Positions 1 to 12,019 of a stretch of 64,000 nt of DNA are shown here, piece after piece. The DNA lies in the NCBI GenBank assembly GCA_034401135.1, contig JAWZSP010000007.1, positions 2,542,001 to 2,606,000 on the forward strand, in the 5' to 3' direction. The position numbers and the translations under genes are program-made. This stretch comes from Volutella citrinella. Taxonomy: Eukaryota > Ascomycota > Sordariomycetes > Hypocreales > Nectriaceae. The notes under the pieces were generated by a model that worked only from the letters and a program-made list of their open reading frames with translations, did not search any database and had not been told where the DNA came from. How positions within the stretch are numbered: the first letter of the stretch is position 1; each line of letters begins with the position of its first letter.

Positions 1-1337
1 AGGGCTCTGTGGTGGGGTCATGGAAGTCACTGATCCATCCTACGTCAGTCATCATAAGTGCTGAGAGTGCCTGAGTAGTAGTGTAGCACTGAGCGATCAT
101 CCATAACTCGGTGGTGCCTATTAATAGCCGGCGCGTCCAGACAGACAGGGGACGAAGTGACAGACCCTGAACGCAGGGGCGCTGAGAGGAAACGCCTCCA
201 CGTTCTGCTTGCCGGGCCGCCGTGGGCGCTTAATGGCACGAGGAACTGGGCACAATCACAAACATAGGTGTGTTCCTGGCCATGAACAAGCGCTGGCCCG
301 GATGGACCTGTCTGTGCATGTCCGTGACTCGGGCGGGTGATGACATTTGGGGAACGGACTCGCCGAGTGACTCTAGTTGGGGCGGGCCGGTCTTAGGTCT
401 TTGGTCTGAGGCGCCTCATCATGACAAGGTTCGCTGACTCCCCGGTTCTTCCTGCACCGGAGCGCTGGGTCGCTGCGTTTGACCGCCCGGGCCCGGTAGT
501 GGGCAAGTACAACCGCCACCTCGCGAGGAATTACAGAGAGAGGCAGGCGCTGCGCAGCGGACATGGAGGAGGCAGGATGCGGTCCGTCCGGGTTCATGTA
601 AAACTCCATCTCGCCTCTCTCACCTCTTCCGTTTCAGTTTGCTTTGTGTGAATCACTTCAATGTCCTGGATTCCTGTTCGTCTCCTTATCCCCTCGGACC
701 CTTTGGACCCCTCCCGCCTCTCTTTGTCCTGTCGCCTGGTCCGACAGTGACGCGCTGTTGCCCGTGCCCGTGCCTGTTCCCCTGTCCGCTCGTGTCTCGT
801 GAGACTGATAGACTGACACACACCTGACGGATTGATTATTGATTGAGGGCGATTTGACCGACCGGCTCCCTCTGGCCGGCTGCAGCGGGCTAGTGAATGA
901 ACGCATGGCCACCACCAGCACACTGGACTGACTCGACTCGCCCACTTGCGAACCTGGAACCCACCCATCCAACCAGCCCTTGTTCTTGCGCTGTCCACCT
1001 GCGCCTGCGTCAGACAAACCCCGCCTGGGTTGGGTTTCGCCGCCAAAGCCCAGCCCACACTGCGTCCTCCGAGGCCCCGAATCCTCCCCTCCCCCTCGAC
1101 CGCCTTTCCCGCCGCTTCGCCGCCGCCCACTCCGGTCAGGCCTTGACTCGGAGCCCGCTGGGTACATCGTTGCCTTCTCAAGCCACTCCCGGCTGTTCAT
1201 CTGCCGCTTCGACTTAACTTGAACTCGCGCTTCCTTCGCCCCCGAGCCCAACTCAACCCATCTAACACCTCACTCTCTGCCTAGAATCTGCAGACCCGAC
1301 ACCCTCGTTCCGCTTGCTCGTCTCTACCCTGCCCAAA
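1..1337. other. Upstream region of CDC34, no supported gene
   Basis: No reading frame here looks like a real protein. The open frames are short, rich in Pro/Ser/Arg and overlap one another on both strands. From about 1050 to 1335 the plus strand is pyrimidine-rich, which is typical of promoters and 5' leaders of filamentous-fungal housekeeping genes, so this part is probably the CDC34 promoter and leader. The first several hundred bases may hold the end of a neighbouring transcript that starts outside the window; nothing visible decides this. Confidence 0.5.
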
Positions 1338-2150
1338 ATGGCACAGAAACGTTTGATGCAGGAGCTGCAGCCGCTCCAGAAGGAGAAATGGGTCAAGATT
1401 GATGTATGTCCTCCATGCCCGTTCCCCGTCATCCCTCATGGCTACCCGCCCTGACGGCCTCCCTCCCGGCGCTTCCTCCCCCCCCCGCTGGCATGTCGCT
1501 TCCCGCACCCCAAAGCCCCGTTGCTGACTTCTTATTGCTAGACCGACGATAACAACCTCCTCCGCTGGAAACTCGGCCTCTGGGTCGTAAACCCCGACAG
1601 CGTGTGGCACGGCGCCTACCTCAAGGCGGACATCAAGTTCCCTCACGACTATCCTTACCAACCACCCACTTTCCGCTTCACCACCAAGAACATCTACCAC
1701 CCGAACGTCTACACCGATGGAAACCTTTGCATCTCTATCCTGCACCGCCCCGGCGAAGACGAGCAGTCTGGCGAGTTGGCCAATGAGCGCTGGAACGTGC
1801 TCCACGGCGTCGAGTCGGTTCTTCGCTCCGTCCTCCTCCTCCTCGACGACCCCGAGATCAACTCGCCGGCCAACGTCGATGCCAGCGTCCTCTACCGTGA
1901 CAACCGTTCCGAGTATATTAAGCGAGCGAAGGAGGTTGTCGAGAAGAGCAAGAAGGACATCCCCGATGGCGTCGTCATGCCCACCACCGCCGAACTCGCA
2001 CCCGCTCCACAAAAGCCCGTCGACGATGATGCCGATTTCTGGAACATGACCGATGAGGAGGAGGATTTCGGCGGCAGTGACAGCGATGAGGGCATGGATG
2101 ACTTCGACGACGACGATGACGATGAGGACGAGGCGGACCAGCAAAAGTGA
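1338..2150 (+). CDS. cdc34: Ubiquitin-conjugating enzyme E2, Cdc34/Ubc3 type
   Basis: The E2 partner of SCF (cullin-RING) ligases; it carries ubiquitin as a thioester and builds chains on cell-cycle substrates in nucleus and cytosol. The gene model is exons 1338..1403 and 1542..2150 (intron GTATGT...CTAG), giving about 224 residues. The UBC fold is clear: the HPN motif, then active-site Cys85 in DGNLCISIL, followed by the acidic-loop insertion (PGEDEQSGELANERW) that marks the Cdc34/Ubc7 class. The NSPANVDA segment and SKKDIPDG box continue into a C-terminal tail rich in Asp/Glu, as in Cdc34, where the tail binds the cullin basic canyon. The start is the first ATG of the open frame, with a good CAAAATGG context. 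The tail is shorter than in budding yeast Cdc34. Identity is seen in sequence; partners are known from the family. Confidence 0.93.
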
Positions 2151-2904
2151 AGGCGCCCTCTGGTGGACACGCAGCTCGGTGGACGCATTCATCGCAATCA
2201 TCGTCTTTGATGTCTCTTGAATTTCTGTTTTGATGGCATAGCGGCTTGCGGGCTTTACCTCTCTCCCTTTCGGCGTTTTATTTGGACGAGGCCCTGCCTG
2301 GATCATGGGTTGCGGTGGAGCATGCACTACGGCGGTCTTCGTTTATATTGGCTTTTACGCGGAGCATAGGCTGTATTTACAACTGACCCATTTTTTCAAC
2401 TCTTCTCCCATTCTTCTACCTGGCTGAACTGGTCAAGTTGGCGGGTTGTCACATGGTGCTTGTCGTTGGTTGGGTGAATATAGAATAAGCGAAACTAGTG
2501 ATCCATCCATGACGAATACCGAACCGACCCCGTGTGCCTTTGAGTGCCTTTGAGAGCCCTTTATTGTCCGAGATGCGCATTTTCGTTATTCGTTTTTTTG
2601 CCTCACCAGAGGACGAGAACGAGGGAATTATTCAGTTTAGTACACAAGAATCGTAAATATGCTCTATTCATGTGTCTTTGAAACCCAAGGGTGTTTAAAT
2701 CCCTGCAGATGACCCGCCTTCTGGTGATGCGAATGCGGCCCTAACGCTGCAGTAGCAAGTATGTAGAATGAACAACATGTGTCGCTACCCATTCTGGTCA
2801 TGTAATGGACCACAGCATGTGTAATCCCGGGGTTCAATAGTCTTCTAGGAGCTTACTCAATGATCCCCCCTGTTATGACCTCTCGAGGAAGCCCAATCTG
2901 AGCC
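2151..2904. other. Convergent 3' intergenic region
   Basis: AT-richer spacer between the stop codons of CDC34 (+) and the Rup1-like gene (-). It should contain both 3' UTRs and polyadenylation signals. I see no coding potential or repeat in it. Confidence 0.5.
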
Positions 2905-5893
2905 CTACAAAAGATCCATGTCGTCCAGCTTGCGATCAGAGGATACAGTCCGGGAAAGGGGCATAAATGATGGCGGCCTCACACGCTCTTGCATTTCTGG
3001 CTTGGCCGGTGCTTCATCGTCTGCCAGTTGAGGCTTCACTTCTGGTTGAGCAGCATGCTGCTCAAGGTCCTCAACCCCACCGTCAGAGACGGTACCAGGG
3101 GTTGCCGTGGCCGATACATCGTTTTCCACTACGTTCGGTCGTCGTGCCGGCAATGCGGGCGGGATTTCGGTGACTGAGGCCGGTGACTGGGTATCAGTCT
3201 TCTGGGCAAGTTCTGTTGCGGGCCCCTCGATGTCCGTCATCTCGGTGCCCACGCTGTCATCCTGGTCAAGGAAAGGGTTGTCGAACCCATTCTGATCATC
3301 ATCGCTACCAATTGACGCACGGTTACTGTCCATTGAATCCGCGCTGTCAGATCGGTGTTTCCGTTTGGAGGGTGAGACTGCTTCGGGCAAGGCTGATCGT
3401 GGCTCCCTTGCGTCTGTTGTTTCCCTGTGGAGTTCCTGGCGGAAGGACTTATTCTCCGCCTTCATGAAGCGCTCAAGCGGGTTGGCTAGTGGCTTTCTTG
3501 CTGTCTCAAGCGCGCTCTCAGTGGCGTAAACCAGCAAGGGATTTTTGGTTTCCCGCCACATGTCTCGAAGGACGCGTTCTACCTCAACTTTCTAAAGCCG
3601 GTGTTAGCAATGAAGACCATCAGGAGGAGGAAATCGAAAATGGGAGAGCTTGCCTCGGCCCTAACTGGTTGCTCCTCCTTTGGAAGATATGCCAATCTCC
3701 ACCACTGCTCCGAAGCAGTCTTCGGAGTGTCATCCAATTCAATCAGATCTCCCTCGGCGCGCTGACAAAGATACACGACATCTTTAGATGTTGCCACCCC
3801 CCGAAGGAGAAACTTTTTGCAAGTCATCGGTTTGGGCCGCCCGGGCTTATCGGGGTTGGTAAGAAGCTTCCCCAGAAATCGCTGCCTGGACTTGATCCGC
3901 TCCAGTTCTTCATTGAGACCTGGACAGGAGTTAGCTGGATTCTTCTGACCGTCGGCTTTGAATGGCCTTACCCTTCATTCTATCTTCCAGATCCGACAGA
4001 AGTCGCTCTGAGAAATGGAGCACTGCCTCCAACCTGCCATAGTATGCCCCTGCTTCTTCACCCCTCTCACTCGGAGCTGCCTGATAGTCTGGATACTTGT
4101 CCATATCAAATCCCGACTTCTCCATAGCCTCAAACCGTCCGAGGCCGTCTAGGTATTCGCAGTACCCAGCCCACTGCTCCACAGCCTTCTTAATTAAGTC
4201 TCTCTTGTCGTGAACCTGATTGTTCCATGCGTCTCGCCACTGGTATATTTGCTGCTCCTCTTGCATGATTTTATCCATCTCCCTCTTCGTCTTGCACCAG
4301 CCCATTTGTATCCGCCGGGCCTCATCTTTGCGCCCTGTCATGTACTTCTCTGGGTAGAAATCTAGAGGAATGTCAATGGAGTCTTCCGGTCCATCACCAG
4401 TCATCCTGATAGCAAAGACTTCTCCCATCTCTTTGAACATTGCCATTTTGGAGCTGTCATGGATTTCTCTCCAAGCCAGCACATCGTTCCACATAACATG
4501 ATCTAGTGCTTCATACAACGTCTTGATGCCATTATAATCTGCGCGCACATGATCCATCTCCAGAAGGCCGAACTTGGCATCCTCAAAGCTTGGGGTCTCG
4601 GCGCTCTGCACCTCGACCAATGTTGCGGTCTGCATCAGAGGCGTCGCTGTATCTTCGCTTCTGTTTTTGAGGACTTCATAGAACTGCTTCTCTGCTCCGA
4701 GGTGTGCAGATGGTATGATATCGGTGAGGACGCTGACTGTGCCGAAACTGCGTTCTGTTGCATCCAGAAAGGCCATCAGTCGATGTAGTTCTTCCTCAAA
4801 GCTGGCTAGATCCTTGTCACGATCCCCCCACCGGAGTTCATTGTTTTGTAGTTGAGCTAGAATATGAGGGGGAATGATTTCTTGGCCTTTCCACCATTCG
4901 CTGTTGTGTCCGTATGAGGAGGCCGGGGTGCCAGATTGCAGCAATATGTTTCTTGCAAGAGGAATTTCATGTAGGATCGTCAAAAGGGCGCCGAGGTGAT
5001 GATCGTCGGCGTGGCTATTGCCCTGGACTAGAAATGCAGGCGCACCAGGCGCTCTTTTCCGCAATGACGGAGCTGGCATGACATCCAGTTTCGTTTCGGG
5101 ACCCGCAACAGGGACCATGGCCCAAGAGCCTTCATCGTAACTGCTTCGGTTTGCTGGTCCAAAGTGCGGGGCGGAGGCAGATGGTTCTGTGACTCCGGTT
5201 TCATGATCCTGCATGCTGATTCCTGCTTCTTGGGCGGACTGGCGCAGTGCCCTCTCCATGTCCTCGTCCTCTTGAGCTTGGCTATTAGGTAGGTCTGGGG
5301 TCGTGTTAGACAAAGAGATAGTACTGGACGAGGGCAAGTACCAGTTGCTGTTCCAGTTGTCCATTCTACCAATCCGTCAAGCGGGGAACGGTTGTTTGAT
5401 CTCGACGGAGGTCTCGAAGGCGCACCCGGGCCGTAGGGGTCTGAAGGGGGAGGAGAGACTCCATGAATAACGTTCTGGTCGGACGATTCGATATGAAAGG
5501 CTGAGTCATTAGCATCGGCCACATTCTTGATTTCCATGGACACGAACATATGCCGGCACTATTAGCCCCGCCGTCTCGGTCGGCCGCGAACATGGACTCA
5601 TCCCAAGCAGTTTGGTATTTTTGTCGGAACTGTGACAGGTGAGTCGGCGGGTTGTTATTGATGGAGGTACACACGGGAGAATAGTACGCTGTGGGCATCA
5701 TCGAAATACTGCATAACCACAGCTTCAACATTTCGGCTGTTGCTCTGGATGGAGAGTCAGCATGGACCGCTGTGATTCTAACGGGCGGGCCTGCACCGAC
5801 CTTGAGAGCCTGCGTCACCATGAATCGATCATCGACGGGATCCAGGCTCGCGAAGTCAATGACCTGCGATATTTGGTCTTCGGTAGGCTCCAT
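2905..5893 (-). CDS. UBA/UIM ubiquitin-binding protein, Rup1-like
   Basis: Model (minus strand): 5893..5801, 5744..5688, 5629..5548, 5500..5342, 5294..3972, 3919..3654 and 3591..2905, about 888 residues. Residues 1-50 form a UBA domain that ends in NVEAVVMQYFDD and becomes continuous only after splicing the first intron. A ubiquitin-interacting motif follows at about 138-155 (EDEDMERALRQSAQEAG). The long central region has the layout of fungal proteins related to yeast Rup1, which tethers the Ubp2 deubiquitinase to the Rsp5 ligase. A coiled-coil-like stretch near NEELERIKSRQRF and an acidic, Ser-rich C-terminus complete it. The last intron (3592..3653) appears to use a GC donor (GAG|GCAAGC); a GTTAGG donor six bases upstream and also in frame is the alternative. 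Ubiquitin-binding domains are seen; the Rup1 role is inferred. Confidence 0.8.
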
Positions 5894-8533
5894 GATGGCT
5901 GTTGTGGATTCCGTAAAGGCCCGGTTGCGTCTGCGAGCTCACCTGCGAGGCGTGTGTCGTACCGCGAGGGAGCAAACGAAGCTGGGGCGCCTGCGACGGC
6001 GCAGGGCTCGGTGCGGGGACGGGAAGCGTCGTCAAGGAACCTGTAGATGCGTGAAAAGTTAAGCGATTGTCAGTTGGAGTAAGCGAGGCTGAATCCAGGC
6101 CTATGAAGGACGTGGCTTTGACATGGAGCCTGGGAGGCCGAATCAAGCTGCTTCGATGGGGAGTGACGATGGGCTCGCACTGTCGTGAAGCGAGAGTGGC
6201 CCATGCTTCGCAAGGTGCTGCTTGCTTGCTGCTGCTGGGAGGTACGTACCCATGTACCTTCCATCCCCTCGCACCTGCACCACGCACCGTTGGTTGCCCG
6301 TTTACGATAAGATAAGCTCGTTTGTAACACCAACACGTGTCAAGCCACCCTTCTCACTGCTTTGTGTTTGCAAACCAAGACAATAGTCACATTGAATAGG
6401 CGGAAGCGATTCTAGGCTCAGAAAACTACTTACTACTTTGACAAATGGATGAATGCAATTCACTTAAGCGGTAGCGGAAAAAGACGCGGGCTACCACCAT
6501 CAGTTGCGTTTATGGTACATGGTTGCGCGGTGGCTGGGATTCGGATATGAACGATTCTGAACAACATTGTAGCTCGGCTTTTTCAAGCCTCTGTGGAACT
6601 GCATGCAGCTGGGCTGTACAGGCGCTTTGGATTATATATTCGAAATGAATTTCGAATATATGATTGTTTCTATTCAGTACATGGCACTGAAACTCAAGCG
6701 AAGGCAATATGGAAGCCCGGCCTAAGCGCATTGATTATTGACGGTCTGAATCTACCACAAGGCACTTCGTAGTCGCCACTAATTATTCTAGCTGCTGTCA
6801 TTGACAAAATTCATGCCAGAACACGGTTTTCGATGTTACTGTCAGTCTCTATCTGTGAAGTTCATTCAACACATAGCAATGCTGCTCACTTTCTGGGCTG
6901 ATGAGACCGGGCCAATCGTGCACGGCGATGAGCGCACTTCCGGAGCATTCCATCATTCATGCGATGAGCCAATCCAAGACCAATAAAGAGAAGAAACTGA
7001 TTGTTGAAAGGTACCAAACCCCCCTTGGACGCCCCCACAAATACGAGTAGCTTCACAGCCTCTTGCAGGACGGGTTTGTTGAAGGTCTCCCGATATCAAG
7101 TTGGAAGCTTCTAGAAGTTTCCATGCCAAAGTTAGCACATAACCAGCCGGGAATGGCGCATGATGCAGCAAGCCTGCAGCAGGTCGGAAGGCCCCGGCTG
7201 AAATGACAGATACACCACTTGACCAGGTCACACGCGCGATGGCCTCGCACCCTGGATTACCTGGGTCCAAATCCGTAGCTCTCCCGGTTCCACGAAGCCC
7301 TTTCTCATTGAATCTACCTATGGAATGGATCGTCTCCTGAACAATGAGCTAGCGACTGCGTTCAGTAAGATACTTAGCCCCGGGCCTGTCTCGCACGAGA
7401 CGAAGTACCTAATTCTTACACAGCAGCCACCAACTTTGTAATGGTCTGTCGCACGCACTGCAGGGCCCACAGCTGCCGGCTCGTTTTGGCGTGGACCCCC
7501 CCGCCATCGCAATCGTCATACACAGACAATAGGCCCGCAAATGGATTAGGTATCAACCCCAGAGGCCTGCAACCTAACACCCAACCGAACGACCTACCAG
7601 AGGCTCCTCTGATGAAAAACCTGCTTTCCCGCTGTCCAGGGAACAGGCGTGAACCCTCGTGAAGCTCACAGCGGCCTCCGTAGCGTAGATCTGCTCTCTG
7701 GAGGGCGTGGGCAGTTGGTATTTGCAGGAACTGGTCTATGCCCGTCCGACCATGATTGCTCTCCATCATGGGTGCGAGAGCCGTAGCTACCTTACTTGGG
7801 GGTGCGCAGATCGACGTCACACATCAACCCCCCTGCTGCACGCCTCTGTGCGCCGCTGTTTGCTGGCTGATTTGCCGTGGATGCTTCTTTCGATCTTTGG
7901 CGCAGGATGCGTAGCAGCGTCGGCACACGGCAGCAACCCGTCCATGCGTTGTACTCGTAGCTCCTGCTCCAATCTAGAGTCGTTCTCAAGACACCTATTC
8001 GAAGGGTGGGTCCTGAGTTTGTTGTTGCTGGATGGACGGACCTGGTGTGGGCTGGCCGCTAGGATTCTTTGTGGTCTTGTTCGCTGGAGCCACACCGAAG
8101 CTTCCACAAGGTCCCATGCCCCAGTGCCGCCAACCCGCCCCGCGACAGCCAACCAACTGGAAGCATCCACCATGGCCCTGTAGCTGCGCAGCATAGCGCT
8201 ATCATGCTTCGGCTGGCGGGGACTGGCGTCACTGGATTCGCTCTCGGGCGGATCCAGTGCGGCCCATATCACGCCCCTCTCAGCCTTCCCACCAACCCAT
8301 TCCATTCATCTCCTGCAAACTTCAATCCGACTCTCGACTCGAGAATTCCCTCTTGTCTTTCTTTCTTTCTTTCAAATTTCTCACCAACAAATACTCTGCT
8401 TGCCTTCAATTTGGAGAAAAGCTCTCTCTACTATTGCTCCTAGCGAATCACACGCATCGCGCCCCTCCAATACCTACCTGCTCCCCTCGCAACAAACCAA
8501 GCAAGCAGTAGGGCTTCCACCTCCCTCGTCAAA
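5894..8533. other. Intergenic region, 2.6 kb, divergent promoters
   Basis: Lies between the start of the Rup1-like gene (-) and that of SIS1 (+). No frame has recognisable protein content; the longer frames overlap on both strands and lack domains. From about 8290 to 8530 the plus strand is CT-rich with a TTTC microsatellite (8358-8375), as expected for a strong promoter and leader of a chaperone gene. A perfect inverted repeat at 6634-6661 is listed separately. The region from about 6300 to 7400 is AT-richer than its flanks. Confidence 0.5.
6634..6661. repeat. Perfect 13-bp inverted repeat with 2-bp spacer
   Basis: The arms 6634-6646 (ATATATTCGAAAT) and 6649-6661 are exact reverse complements separated by GA. 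The TTCGAA cores make it a strong palindrome in an otherwise featureless intergenic stretch. It could be a dimeric DNA-binding site or a transposon or hairpin relic; there is no protein context to decide. Confidence 0.8.
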
Positions 8534-9920
8534 ATGGTGAAGGAGACGAAGCTGTATGACACACTCGGTGTCAAACCCACGGCTAGTCAAGATGAAATAA
8601 AAAAGGGCTACAGGTAAGCTTATGAATGAACATGCCTATCGAATACTACGTCCGGTGGCGACGCAGCCAGAGGCCTTCCTGTGTAGCAGCGTTGTCTCAA
8701 TTGGCCCATGGCCTGAGCTTCCACCAAACCTGCCAACGCTACTCTGGACACCTGGTTCCTGTCCACTGCCTAGTATTTATGGCGTCCACCCACCTTGGCG
8801 ACTTGTGCTAACCTTTGATTGACAGAAAAGCTGCCTTGAAATGGCACCCGGACAAGAACAAGGATAACCCGGACGCGGCTGAGAAGTTCAAGGAGTGCTC
8901 CCAAGCCTACGAAATACTTTCGGACCCGGAAAAGCGCAAAATATATGACCAGTTCGGCCTAGAATTCCTTCTTCGCGGCGGCGGAGCACCGCCTTCCGGA
9001 GATGCGGGAGGCAATCCCTTCGCAGCAGGAGGCATGCCTGGTGGCTTCAGCTTTGAGGGTGGTCCAGGTGGCGGTTCACGAACCTTCCACTTCAGCACTG
9101 GCGGCGGCGGCGGCCCTGGTGGATTCAGCTTCAACAATCCGGAAGACATCTTTGCTGAGTTCATGCGGAACAGCGGCGGCGGCATGCGTGGCGGCCCCGG
9201 CGGCGATGACGATGCCTACGCCGACATCTTTTCGTCATTTAGTGGTGGTCCCAGTGCTGGCAGGGGTGGCCGCAGCTCCCGTGCGAGGCCTCCAGGCTAT
9301 GGTGGCGATCCTCGGGTCCGGGAGGCGACGCCCGAGGTGACGACTGTCGAACGACCGTTGCCCCTGACGCTCGAAGAGTTGTTCAACGGCGTGACGAAGA
9401 AGATGAAAATCAAGCGCAAGACATACAACGAATCTGGAAAGCTTGAGCAAACCGACCGTATTCTGGAAGTGCCAATCAAGCCCGGTTTGAAGAAAGGCTC
9501 CAAGATCAAATTTAATGGCGTCGGAGACCAAGTCGAAGGCGGCCGACAGGACCTCCACTTCATTGTTGAAGAGGCAAGTGACCAACAAAACCTAAGCTGT
9601 GGAACATCTGGCTAACAGACTTATAGAAGGAGCATCCGCTGTACAAGCGCGAAGATAACGACGTGGTCCACACCGTGACGCTCGAGCTGAAGGAAGCACT
9701 GACTGGCTGGAGGCGAACAGTGACGACAATCGACGGACACCAGCTCAACCTCGACAAAGGCGGCCCCACACAGCCTGGCAGCGAAGAGCGATACCCCAGC
9801 TTAGGCATGCCGATTTCCAAGAAGCCCGGCCAACGCGGCGACTTTGTGATTCGATACAAGGTCAACTTTCCTTCGAGCCTAACAGCCGAGCAAAAGAAGA
9901 AGCTCAAGGAGATTTTGTAA
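8534..9920 (+). CDS. sis1: Class B J-protein, Sis1/DNAJB type co-chaperone
   Basis: Hsp40 partner of cytosolic and nuclear Hsp70; it stimulates ATP hydrolysis and delivers misfolded clients. Exons 8534..8613, 8826..9573 and 9627..9920 give about 373 residues. The J domain is at residues 5-70 with His34-Pro35-Asp36 (WHPDKN), and the first intron splits it at Arg27. A long Gly/Phe- and Gly-rich region covers about 75-200. Two C-terminal beta-sandwich domains follow (from [19 protein letters not shown]; second domain with [12 protein letters not shown]), ending in the conserved dimerisation tail ([14 protein letters not shown]). No zinc finger is present, so it is class B rather than Ydj1-like. 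Intron 2 (9574..9626) begins GAG|GCAAGT and has no usable GT donor, so it is a GC-AG intron. Start context is CAAAATGG. Confidence 0.93.
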
Positions 9921-12019
9921 ACGCTTTCAAGGAGCAATGTTGCTCGCAAGTCATTTGTGTTTGATTTGCTTCTATCCAAAGCTCGGCTTCGCCTTGACTA
10001 TAGAGCAAGGTCGAATCGTTCATATCCCTCAAGCCGCCCGATGCCGGCTGGCCGATACTAGACTTGAGGCGAGCTGAGCGAAGGACAATAATTGCAGTAC
10101 GAAGATGGTGTTTGGGCGTTTAGGTTGCTATGATGATGAGTGATGAAAGGTGGCAGCGAGCGATGGAAAGACGTGCTGAAGTCTGCAGTCGACACATGGA
10201 TATGGATGGTTAAAATGCATTGTCTAGTTTGTTCTGATATCCATGTTGTCAACGCTGATCCCATATTATATTCGATCAATTCGATGATTATCTGTGGTAG
10301 ATTGGAGATTGGCAGGGAATAACGTCAAATGATAAATGATACAAGCCGAAGTTTGGCAGCGAACCTATGCCTCTGCGCGGATCCGTCACGGTGGATTATT
10401 TACTGTAAATATGAACCTGAGTAAATCTAGTGACCTGGCTACGTAGATAATGATGGGCCCATCCAAAAGACTGGCCCTGGGTTTGCCAAATGCCTCATTG
10501 TCGGATCTGCCGCGCACCCAGCCGATTCTGCGGCACGGCGCATCGCACAGTCGCTAATCAAGCGAGACGGCTGGACGAGGCGAGTTTGCCGCCGTGCTGG
10601 AGCAACATACAAACGGCTGATCGGTCCGAGACGAGGAGCAGAGTACCCTGGTATTCTACGTAGGGCAATGTATTCCAGCTGTAGGACAGCATTGAGAAAT
10701 GGGTACCCTCACGAACATGTCGGGTTGGCGTCGAGTCAAGCCGTTGCCCATTGTCAGCAATGACCGCAAACTGTCAGCTCTGACCCCTGCCGACCTGAGG
10801 GACGTACAGAACCCGGATGGAGCTCCCAAAGCTCCCATGGTCCCACGGCCTAGCACTGCAGACGGTCTCTCTACGACGTCAACAGTTCAACACCTTGTTC
10901 GAGGCGGGTCCCGCGGGTCGGGGAGACCGTCAGACCGTGAGCCCACTATCGGGCCGGAACGCCTGTTGCGAGGAAAACGGCGCTTCTCCCAGCCCAGCGT
11001 AGCAGAGAGTCCTGGACCTGAACACCATCGCTCATTAGCGCGAAATCACTGTCTCCGTTCCTGCTGAACCCATCGCCTTCCGAGAAAGGCGGGGTGTTTC
11101 TGAACATGCCCTAGCAGCAGAGCACCACCGTAGTCGGTAAGATACGGACGATGACGACACCGGCTGGGGTCTGTTGGCAGGGGCCCCCAACATTGTCATG
11201 GAGGGGGAGGGGCAGCTGCAAGCCTGCAAGAGTTTCTGCTGCAAGCAGGCGCTGCACTGCACTGCAATACTTAGCTCCGTTACTCCTTGGCCGCTGTTTA
11301 CACGTGCTTGTGCCGGGTCACTGTTGGGGACTCTGGCAACACCATGTTTGCACCTTTGGCAGGAAAACGGTACATACTTCCTGAGCAGAGTACCCTTCCC
11401 GCCTCTGCCCATCCAACTTGACAGGCCTGGCAGACCGGGCGAGATGCAGTGCAACCACCTTCACCGGCTGGGCTGGCTGCGGTATTTTTGCTTTTGGAAA
11501 CGTGCACAGTCTTTCCATGTAAGGTGAAAGTGATTAATGATGGCTGCCGTCAATCCATCATGGCGACTGGCCAGTCAATGCCCGGTCATCGGTCTGGCAT
11601 GTGTGCACGGCCACTTGCTCAGGCTACCCTCCCCGCAGTTCGAGGTGCAAGCGCAACCCAAGCTGTCTTACATCTCGGCCTCATTCGTGCCTGCCTTGCC
11701 TGCCTAGATCAAACCACCTCCGCGGTTCCATTGGCAAAAGGTTAGTTGGACCTGGAGGTGCGTATCCGTAGCTCCTGCCTTGTGGCCTCCACCTGAAACC
11801 TCACTCGTCCGTCGAGTCCACCCCGCACTGGGTAGTAGAAAACCTCCCATCCGTCCCCGTCGGTCCTCGTCCTACTTTCTTCCTCTCTCCCATCTCTTCA
11901 TCTCCATCATCCCCACTGGCTCCGAGGCTCATTCACACCCACGAGCTCATTCTCTATCCTCCAGAAGTCCCACGCGACCTAATCCCTACCCCATCCAAAC
12001 CACGTCATACGTCGCCAAG
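9921..12019. other. Intergenic region, 2.1 kb
   Basis: Between the 3' end of SIS1 and the HAD hydrolase start, both on the plus strand. No frame encodes a recognisable protein. The last about 200 bases are CT-rich and are probably the promoter and leader of the HAD gene. Confidence 0.45.

Noticed and set aside
594..1251. Overlapping minus-strand frames upstream of CDC34
   Set aside because: Gly/Arg/Ser-rich, two overlapping frames, antisense to a CT-rich leader.
1281..2327. 348-residue minus-strand frame over CDC34
   Set aside because: Antisense shadow of the CDC34 exon; Val/Asp repeats reflect reverse reading of the acidic tail.
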